DNA of 32,157 nucleotides from Bacteroidales bacterium (GTDB lineage: Bacteria; Bacteroidota; Bacteroidia; Bacteroidales; UBA12170), in contig JAOZUW010000019.1 in NCBI GenBank assembly GCA_029938465.1, forward strand, positions 1-32,157, in the 5' to 3' direction. Both the position numbers and the translations under genes were made by a program. The notes beneath the pieces are model-generated. The model ran no database searches. It worked only from the letters and a program-made list of their open reading frames with translations, and was not told the origin of the DNA. Positions 8,109-13,910 of the stretch are shown here, piece after piece; the stretch's first letter is position 1; every line of letters starts with the position of its first letter.

Positions 8109-9131
8109 ATGAAAAAATTATTAGCATATATTATATTTAGCTTTCTAGGTATTTTTGGAATAGCTGAAGCGCAAAACGATACTATTGTTTCTAAAGACAA
8201 TAGTGTATTAGTAGGTGAAATTAAAGAAATGGATCGTGGGGTACTTACTTTAGAAACCAATTATAGTGATTCCGATTTTAAAATTACTTGGTTAGAACTC
8301 AAGGAAATCATTTCTACTAGAAAATACCGCTTTAGTCTTTCCAATGGAGACCGCCTACATGGTACTATCACTGTGGATACTATAGCTAAAAAATTAATTA
8401 TTCAAGATGATGAAAAAGGAGCCATTTCCATATCACCCAAAGAATTGGTTTACCTTAAACATGTAGATGGTGGAAATATTTTTGATATTATAAACCTGTC
8501 TATGGATGTAGGATATTCTTTTACAAAAGCCAATAACCTTCATCAACTAAACGGATCAATTAATGCTGATTATTATGTTAATAAATGGGGTCTCTCAGCT
8601 AATGCTAGTACCGTTCAAAACGTTCAAGACAATGCTCCCTCTACAATTAGATCAACAGGAGGCTTAGAGTTTAAATTTTTTATGAAAAATGATATCTTTG
8701 CATTAGCTAGCGCCAACTACCTAAGTAATAATGAGCAACAATTAAATCTACGTAGTACTTATTCTGCTGGACTTGGTAAATATTTTATTCATACCAACCG
8801 AATTTATTTTAATGCATCAGCTGGAATTGCTTATACTATTGAAAATTTTATGGATACTATTCCCACTAAAAATGGAACTGAAGGTCAACTAGGTGTGGAG
8901 TATAATATGTTTGATATTGGTGATCTGAACTTATTTACAAAACTAGTGGTAAACCCTAGTTTTACTGAGAAAGGTCGCGTTAGAACACTTTTTAATATCA
9001 AAGTAAAGTACGACTTGCCTCGTGATTTTTATCTAAAAACCAGTCTTGACTACCAATACGACAACAAACCTTTAGAAGGCATTGATCCTGAAGATTATGT
9101 GTTCACTTTTGGTTTCGGTTGGGAACTGTAA
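8109..9131 (+). CDS. DUF481-like outer-membrane beta-barrel protein
   Basis: The 340 residues start with a signal peptide (MKKLLAYIIFSFLGIFGIAEAQ). A small beta domain (about 22-115) contains repeated LVGEIKEMDRGVLTLET and RLHGTITVDT patterns, seen in Bacteroidota proteins that precede a DUF481 barrel. From about 125 to the end, alternating amphipathic strands (DVGYSFTKANN, GLEFKFFMKND, FTKLVVNPSF, FYLKTSLDYQYDN) end in FTFGFGWEL, with an aromatic residue near the C-terminus as in outer-membrane barrels. Substrate or role is unknown. The upstream gene is closed by a terminator, and murA lies convergent downstream. No clear -33/-7 pair is visible in the 45-nt gap. Confidence 0.8.
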   Translation: MKKLLAYIIFSFLGIFGIAEAQNDTIVSKDNSVLVGEIKEMDRGVLTLETNYSDSDFKITWLELKEIISTRKYRFSLSNGDRLHGTITVDTIAKKLIIQDDEKGAISISPKELVYLKHVDGGNIFDIINLSMDVGYSFTKANNLHQLNGSINADYYVNKWGLSANASTVQNVQDNAPSTIRSTGGLEFKFFMKNDIFALASANYLSNNEQQLNLRSTYSAGLGKYFIHTNRIYFNASAGIAYTIENFMDTIPTKNGTEGQLGVEYNMFDIGDLNLFTKLVVNPSFTEKGRVRTLFNIKVKYDLPRDFYLKTSLDYQYDNKPLEGIDPEDYVFTFGFGWEL

Positions 9132-9135
9132 CAAT

Positions 9136-9184
9136 AAGCGCTTTAGACTTTTGCGCTTCCTATCTGATAGCGCACAGATTTTTT
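9136..9184 (+). terminator. Terminator with two competing hairpins after the DUF481-like gene
   Basis: TGCGCT (9152-9157) pairs with AGCGCA (9169-9174), followed by CAGA and six T residues (9179-9184), a reasonable + strand terminator. A second stem, AAGCGC (9136-9141) with GCGCTT (9153-9158), shares the same GCGCT bases and would exclude the first. The region is between convergent genes. Confidence 0.55.
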
Positions 9185-9196
9185 AGCAAACACTAG

Positions 9197-10504
9197 CTAA
9201 TTCACACGTTCAATCTTAGCTCCTAATGCCCTTAATCTGCTATCAATATTTTGATAGCCTCTATCAATTTGTTCAATATTATCTATTATTGAAGTTCCTT
9301 CTGCTGATAAAGCAGCCAAAAGGAGTGCTACACCAGCTCTTATATCAGGTGAAGTCATTCTAATTCCACGTAAAGGCATTTTCCTATCACTGCCAATAAC
9401 AGTTGCTCTATGAGGATCACAAAGGATAATTTGAGCCCCCATATCTATAAGCTTATCTACAAAAAACAAACGACTTTCAAACATCTTTTGATGTATCAAC
9501 AAACTACCTTTGGCTTGTATAGCTGTTACCAATGCAATACTTATCAAATCTGGTGTAAAACCAGGCCATGGAGCATCAGAAATGGTCATAATAGCACCAT
9601 CCATATATTTTTGAACCTCATAAGACTCTTGTGCAGGGATAAATAAATCATCACCCTTTAACTGCATTTTAATACCTAATCGTTGAAATACTTCAGGTAT
9701 TATTCCTAACTCTTTATAGTGTACATTTTTTATGGTTAAAGATGATTTTGTAATAGCTGCTAATCCAATAAAACTACCAATCTCAATCATATCTGGTAGC
9801 ATAGTATGCTGAGTCCCACTTAATGAAGAAACACCTGTAATTTTTAACAGATTACTTCCTATTCCTTCTATTTTAGCTCCCATGCTATTTAACATCCTAG
9901 CCAATTGTAACAAATAAGGCTCACAAGCTGCATTAAATATACACGTTTCTCCTTCCGCTAAAACACTAGCCATAAGAATATTAGCTGTGCCAGTAACACT
10001 GGCCTCATCAAGTAACATATAAGCTCCTTTTAAACCATTGGTAGTCACTCTGTAACAACTATTCTCTATTTCATATTTAATATCAGCACCTAATTTCTCT
10101 AAACCAATAAAATGGGTATCCAATCTCCTGCGTCCGATCTTATCACCCCCAGGCAGAGGAATAAGTGCTTTTCCAAAACGGGCTAAAAGCGGTCCCAAAA
10201 GCATTACAGAACCACGTAACATTCCTCCCTTATTCAAAAATTTATCTGATTGTAAATAGTCTAAATCTACTTCGACAGCACAAAAGCTATAACTGCCCTC
10301 AGCAAGCTTCTTCACTTCTACACCCATATCAGATAAGATATCAATCAGCTTATTCACATCTCTAATATCCGGGATGTTGTTTATAATGATTTCTTCTGGT
10401 GTAAGCAGAACTGCACAAAGAATTTGAAGTGCTTCGTTTTTGGCACCTTGGGGAGTTATTTCTCCAGATAAAACATGCCCACCCTCAATAATAAACGAAC
10501 TCAT
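9197..10504 (-). CDS. murA: UDP-N-acetylglucosamine 1-carboxyvinyltransferase MurA, Asp active-site form
   Basis: First committed step of peptidoglycan synthesis: transfers enolpyruvate from PEP to UDP-GlcNAc in the cytosol. The 435 residues are slightly longer than the Escherichia coli enzyme. K22 and N23 (GAKNEAL) match the UDP-sugar binding pair. In the active-site loop LPGGDKIGRRRLD the usual Cys (C115 in E. coli) is Asp (D121). In other bacteria this change keeps activity but blocks fosfomycin alkylation. Other motifs are SVTGTANILMA, GFTPDLISIALVTAIQAKG, and DIRAGVALLLAALSAEG near the end. It follows the DUF4290 gene by 15 nt on the same strand and is likely co-transcribed with it. Confidence 0.97.
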   Translation of the reverse strand: MSSFIIEGGHVLSGEITPQGAKNEALQILCAVLLTPEEIIINNIPDIRDVNKLIDILSDMGVEVKKLAEGSYSFCAVEVDLDYLQSDKFLNKGGMLRGSVMLLGPLLARFGKALIPLPGGDKIGRRRLDTHFIGLEKLGADIKYEIENSCYRVTTNGLKGAYMLLDEASVTGTANILMASVLAEGETCIFNAACEPYLLQLARMLNSMGAKIEGIGSNLLKITGVSSLSGTQHTMLPDMIEIGSFIGLAAITKSSLTIKNVHYKELGIIPEVFQRLGIKMQLKGDDLFIPAQESYEVQKYMDGAIMTISDAPWPGFTPDLISIALVTAIQAKGSLLIHQKMFESRLFFVDKLIDMGAQIILCDPHRATVIGSDRKMPLRGIRMTSPDIRAGVALLLAALSAEGTSIIDNIEQIDRGYQNIDSRLRALGAKIERVN

Positions 10505-10519
10505 AACAATAAATATTAA

Positions 10520-11206
10520 TTAGGTTCTCTTTTTATAATTGCTTGATTGACCATACCGACTACTCTTTTGATCGGTACGTCCTTTACGGTAGTTGCTTTT
10601 ATTATCCCGTCCCCTAGTAGTACGAGGCTTATCATTGTTATAATTTCTTTTTCTTCCGGTTAATTCCTGATTACTTGGAAATTCATAACCTTCAGGTAGT
10701 TTTAATTTACCACTGCTAATTCTGTCCAGATCTTTTATTATTTGCTCATCATCAACAGTATTTTGATTCCAATTCAAATAATATTTCTTTAAATTATTGG
10801 CAATAAGGCTAATAAGAGCTTGCCTCTCTTCACCTTCTTCAAAATCAATGGCTTTTTGTACAATTTTTTCCAAATTCCTACCGTAGGTTCTATTTTTAAT
10901 CTTACCATTGGAATACTCAATAGGCACAGGCTTAGCTTCTACTTTTTCTCTATCAGGCATTGGGTAAGGAGCATCTATATCCAGCTTAAAATCTGAAATA
11001 ATATAAAGATGATCCCATATTTTTTGTTCCACATCTCCAAAATTACCGGCTTTCACATTCATATGTGTCATAATTTTTATGATGCGCTGTGCTAAAGCAT
11101 TTCGCTTTTCTCTGTCCTCTAAAGTCAAAGCATATTCCACCATTTTCTGAACATTACGTCCGTACTCAGGAATAAGTATGTTGTTTCGTGAAGTATTATA
11201 ATCCAT
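10520..11206 (-). CDS. DUF4290 family protein with a basic low-complexity tail
   Basis: Cytosolic protein of 228 residues from a family found in Bacteroidota, of unknown function. Residues 1-175 are helical with two related halves: LIPEYGRNVQKMVEYALTLEDREKR near the start and RTYGRNLEKIVQKAIDFEEGEERQ near 107 look like an internal duplication. Residues about 180-228 are a disordered, strongly basic tail rich in Arg, Lys, Asn, Ser and Tyr (TTRGRD, NYRKGRT, SNYKKRT), of a type that often binds nucleic acid; that role is inference. It is the first gene of a pair with murA, a linkage I recall as common in the phylum. A -7-like element lies 85 nt upstream. Confidence 0.85.
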   Translation of the reverse strand: MDYNTSRNNILIPEYGRNVQKMVEYALTLEDREKRNALAQRIIKIMTHMNVKAGNFGDVEQKIWDHLYIISDFKLDIDAPYPMPDREKVEAKPVPIEYSNGKIKNRTYGRNLEKIVQKAIDFEEGEERQALISLIANNLKKYYLNWNQNTVDDEQIIKDLDRISSGKLKLPEGYEFPSNQELTGRKRNYNNDKPRTTRGRDNKSNYRKGRTDQKSSRYGQSSNYKKRT

Positions 11207-11290
11207 TAAAATAATATTTTGTGAAATTAAATCACTAATGATTAGGTAATATTTTATTCTATATACTGTATGTTTTACAGGAAATCATGG

Positions 11291-11298
11291 CAAAGATA
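11291..11298 (-). promoter_or_regulatory. Putative -7 element for the DUF4290-murA unit
   Basis: On the minus strand this reads TATCTTTG, matching TAnnTTTG. No TTTG-like -33 element is seen at the right distance, so only half of the promoter is supported. It implies a leader of about 80 nt. Confidence 0.35.
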
Positions 11299-11434
11299 TG
11301 AATATTTTATAGACTTTTAGCTAAGTATGTCATATTTATTCTTTTGAAATTTGGCACTCCAAAACTGAAGGAGTAACAGCCGTTTATACTAGCTACTCAT
11401 TGTAGCATTATTCCTACTCCAAATCCTTATGAAC

Positions 11435-12574
11435 CTACAAATATTTTATTATTTGGTCGCAAATAAACTCTGAAGCCTGACCATCGCCAAAAATATTTGG
11501 AAAATGCCTCGGAGGATTTTGTACAAAATTCTGATACGATTCAATAATCAATTCCTTATTGGCATTGCAAATAATAGCAGATCCATTTTCAACTATTTCT
11601 ACCCATTCGGTCTCTGGGCGTAAAATAATACAAGGTTTTTGAAAGAAATAACTCTCTTTTTGCACACCACCAGAATCTGTTATAATCATCGTAGATGATT
11701 CTTCCAACATCACCATATCTAAAAAAGAAACTGGAGGAATAAGCTGTAAATTCTCGCAATTTACGATTTGCGTATTTAATTCATCACTCAACACTTCTTT
11801 CATCTTTTTAGAGGTGCGAGGATGTAGAGGAAGTATTATTTTTTCTTTCTCAGCTATTGTCAGTAGTGCTTCAAATATGGAAGTAAGCCTTTGGCTATTA
11901 TCGGTATTATGGTCACGATGAATAGTACCCAAAATAAAAGTTCCCTTTTGTAAAAAATTCTCACTGAGAACATCAGATTCTTTCTTTGCTAGTTCACTAA
12001 AATACAAACTGTTATCATACATCACATCTCCACAATGATATATCTTAGGTCTATCAGCTGTATAAGGACCTTCGCTAAAATCAGTAAAACCTTCGGCCTT
12101 TAAATTTTCATAACCCGTTTGTGTGGGCGAAAACAAAAGAGTAGAAGCATGATCACACATTATTCTATTAATTTCTTCGGGCATTGATTTATTAAAGGAA
12201 CGTAATCCAGCTTCAATATGCACAATTGGAATATGTATTTTACTAGCTGCTATTGCACCAGCAAGAGTAGAGTTTGTGTCGCCATAAAGAACTATAGCAT
12301 CAGGTTTATCCTCCAGAAGTATATTCTCAATTCCACTTATCATCTTTGCTGTTTGTTCGCCATGTTTTCCTGAACCCACACTTAAATTATAATCGGGTTT
12401 TGGTATTTGTAGTTCTGCAAAAAAAACTTCTGACATATTGCTATCATAATGTTGACCAGTATGAACAATAATTTCCTCAATCATTTGAGAATAGTCATTT
12501 CTAATAGCACGGCTAAGTGCTGCTGCTTTAATAATTTGTGGTCTAGCCCCTATAATGGTAACTATTTTTTTCAT
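11435..12574 (-). CDS. wecB: Non-hydrolysing UDP-N-acetylglucosamine 2-epimerase (WecB/WbpI type)
   Basis: Interconverts UDP-GlcNAc and UDP-ManNAc for surface polysaccharide or lipopolysaccharide sugars in the cytosol. The 379 residues are the usual length. Family motifs are the N-terminal IIGARPQIIKAA, VHTGQHYDSNMS, VLYGDTNSTLAGAIAA, VHIEAGLRSFNKSMPEEINRIMCDH (catalytic acid region), LGTIHRDHNTDN, LPLHPRT, and ITDSGGVQKESYFFQKPCIILRPETEW for UDP binding. It stands alone: a -7 element lies about 95 nt upstream and the flanking genes have their own signals. No other polysaccharide cluster gene adjoins it, though rmlC is about 14 kb away in the window. Confidence 0.94.
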   Translation of the reverse strand: MKKIVTIIGARPQIIKAAALSRAIRNDYSQMIEEIIVHTGQHYDSNMSEVFFAELQIPKPDYNLSVGSGKHGEQTAKMISGIENILLEDKPDAIVLYGDTNSTLAGAIAASKIHIPIVHIEAGLRSFNKSMPEEINRIMCDHASTLLFSPTQTGYENLKAEGFTDFSEGPYTADRPKIYHCGDVMYDNSLYFSELAKKESDVLSENFLQKGTFILGTIHRDHNTDNSQRLTSIFEALLTIAEKEKIILPLHPRTSKKMKEVLSDELNTQIVNCENLQLIPPVSFLDMVMLEESSTMIITDSGGVQKESYFFQKPCIILRPETEWVEIVENGSAIICNANKELIIESYQNFVQNPPRHFPNIFGDGQASEFICDQIIKYL

Positions 12575-12667
12575 CAGTAAATCATTTCTATTTTCGCTTC
12601 TCGCTATAAGTAAAATAATTCCTATTAGCTAAAGTCGACACTTGGTTTCTATAATTATTATCGGCGA

Positions 12668-12675
12668 CAAAGATA
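12668..12675 (-). promoter_or_regulatory. Putative -7 element of wecB
   Basis: Reads TATCTTTG on the minus strand. It begins 5 nt beyond the T-run of the upstream terminator and 93 nt before the wecB ATG. No clear TTTG -33 element is present because the expected position falls in the terminator T-rich arm. Confidence 0.4.
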
Positions 12676-12680
12676 AAAGA

Positions 12681-12709
12681 AATAAAAAAACCAGATCGAA
12701 ATCTGGTTT
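12681..12709 (-). terminator. Strong terminator after the 62-residue protein gene
   Basis: On the minus strand, AAACCAGAT, a TTCG tetraloop and ATCTGGTTT form a perfect 9-bp stem (12688-12709), continuing directly into a run of T residues (to 12681). It starts 5 nt after the stop codon at 12715, which supports that small gene being real. Confidence 0.9.
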
Positions 12710-12714
12710 AAAAA

Positions 12715-12903
12715 TTAATTCAAAATTAAATGGAAATTCTCCATCTTGTGTTTCTTTGCCTGCTTTGTTTTAATGGTGCTATATGCAGCCGAGAAATTTA
12801 AAATATTTTGCAGTACCATATTCGAAGGAGTAGATTTATCATCAATACTCTCTTCTTTTAACATATATATGGATTTTTCTTTTAGATTGTAAAATTGATT
12901 CAT
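12715..12903 (-). CDS. Small hypothetical protein linked to the ECF sigma gene
   Basis: A 62-residue protein I cannot assign to a named family. It is hydrophilic with no membrane segment: MNQFYNLKEKSIYMLKEE, a Ser/Thr/Pro stretch (SIDDKSTPSNM), then a hydrophobic helix-like VLQNILNFSAAYSTI and a Lys-rich end. The QNILNFSAAY-like pattern resembles short Bacteroidota proteins I have seen annotated as hypothetical; this is memory, not a search. Support for a real gene: a textbook terminator starts 5 nt after the stop, and no other minus-strand gene could use that terminator except the sigma gene 148 nt upstream. It may be co-transcribed with the sigma gene or made from its own transcript. A 9-bp inverted repeat lies just upstream. 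Confidence 0.6.
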   Translation of the reverse strand: MNQFYNLKEKSIYMLKEESIDDKSTPSNMVLQNILNFSAAYSTIKTKQAKKHKMENFHLILN

Positions 12904-12908
12904 ATATC

Positions 12909-12949
12909 GATTTTCGTTATCATTTGTTTTCTATGAAACGACGAAAATC
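12909..12949. repeat. 9-bp inverted repeat upstream of the small gene
   Basis: GATTTTCGT (12909-12917) and ACGAAAATC (12941-12949) are perfect inverted copies 23 nt apart, starting 6 nt before the ATG of the 62-residue protein. It could be an operator or a hairpin in the leader that covers the start region. Confidence 0.5.
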
Positions 12950-13050
12950 TATGATTATTGTTTTATGGAATGAAAGTTTGAAAATTAATGGGAACTTAAT
13001 AGATCTTTCATATCCTAACATATTGACTCTTTGCTCGTAGCCCTACCTTT

Positions 13051-13635
13051 TTAGCGAGATAAAATCATATTCTTTTCAGAGGCAAATTTTCTCAGATTAA
13101 TTATAGCATAGCGCATGCGTCCTAAAGCAGTATTAATAGACACTTCTGTTTCATCAGCAATATCCTGAAAACTCATTCCTTTATAGTGACGCATCTTAAG
13201 CACATCCCGCTGATCCTTTGGCAATTCCTCAACAAGCATCTTTACATCTTTATGAATTTGGCTTTCAATGATTTCATCTTCAATGGATGGCGTTCGCAAA
13301 TCTAATCGTTCGAAAGGATCTTCATCATTTTGCTGATTTTTGACAGGTATCCTCTTATTTCTTCTAAAATAGTCTATAATCAAATTATGAGCTATACGAG
13401 TAACCCAATGAATAAATTTACCTTCTTCATTATATTTTCCATTCCTTAGTGTAAAAATCACTTTTATAAAGGTATCTTGGAAAATATCATCAGTAGTCTG
13501 ATGGCACTTCACCATGGTAAAAATATAAGCATAAAGCTTTTCTTTATGTCGAGAAATAATGGATTCCAGAGAGGACTCGTTGCCTTCAAGATAATCTCTG
13601 ATGAGCTCCTTATCACTAGGGATGAGCGCATTCAT
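13051..13635 (-). CDS. ECF-type RNA polymerase sigma factor
   Basis: Sigma-70 family factor of the extracytoplasmic function group, directing RNA polymerase to a small set of promoters. The 194 residues contain region 2 at about 25-95 (LYAYIFTMVKCHQTTDDIFQDTFIKV, FIHWVTRIAHNLIIDYFRRNKR) and region 4 at about 130-185 (ELPKDQRDVLKMRHYKGMSFQDIADETEVSINTALGRMRYAIINLRK, a helix-turn-helix). No anti-sigma factor with a membrane segment adjoins it; the next minus-strand gene is the 62-residue protein. It is preceded by a strong Shine-Dalgarno sequence, which is rare in this phylum. It is divergent from the uvrA paralogue, sharing a 275-nt region. Target promoters cannot be told from the window. Confidence 0.93.
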   Translation of the reverse strand: MNALIPSDKELIRDYLEGNESSLESIISRHKEKLYAYIFTMVKCHQTTDDIFQDTFIKVIFTLRNGKYNEEGKFIHWVTRIAHNLIIDYFRRNKRIPVKNQQNDEDPFERLDLRTPSIEDEIIESQIHKDVKMLVEELPKDQRDVLKMRHYKGMSFQDIADETEVSINTALGRMRYAIINLRKFASEKNMILSR

Positions 13636-13639
13636 AAAA

Positions 13640-13646
13640 CCTCCTT
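13640..13646 (-). promoter_or_regulatory. Strong Shine-Dalgarno sequence of the ECF sigma gene
   Basis: The minus strand reads AAAAAAGGAGG then TTTT then ATG, a full anti-SD match 4 nt from the start. A second GGAGG-like run (CCAGGAGGAAC) lies about 55 nt further upstream with no ATG after it. Other genes here start without such a sequence. Confidence 0.7.
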
Positions 13647-13784
13647 TTTTGTATTAATTTTTCTTTAAAAAGAGTAGAGATCTATCTTATATTGTTCCTC
13701 CTGGTTTTTGAATTTGATGTTAAAAATACTTAATTTCTGAGTACAAATAAAAGAAAAAAAACGCTGCTAAGCAAATTTAATTGA

Positions 13785-13792
13785 TAATTTTG
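13785..13792 (+). promoter_or_regulatory. Putative -7 element of the uvrA paralogue-uvrD unit
   Basis: TAATTTTG fits TAnnTTTG, but no TTTG -33 element is found about 20 nt upstream. It would give a leader of about 110 nt before the ATG at 13911. Weak support. Confidence 0.3.
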
Positions 13793-13910
13793 CAGAATAA
13801 GTAAAAATTTTTGAGGTTAATAAAATCTATCTCTATCTTTTTTTATGCAAACCTTAAAGAAAGATGAAACCAATATTAGAGTATTTAACCCTACCTAACA
13901 AAATGAATGA

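Noticed and set aside
9410-9646. Plus-strand frame inside murA
   Set aside because: Shadow of the strong minus-strand murA coding frame; no family features.
11341-11434. Short hairpins after wecB as a terminator (GCTAC/GTAGC, ACTCC/GGAGT)
   Set aside because: Stems are only 5 bp and no T-run follows on the minus strand.
13772-13779. TAAATTTG on the minus strand as the promoter of the ECF sigma gene
   Set aside because: No -33 element and a leader of about 130 nt; kept out of the feature list.
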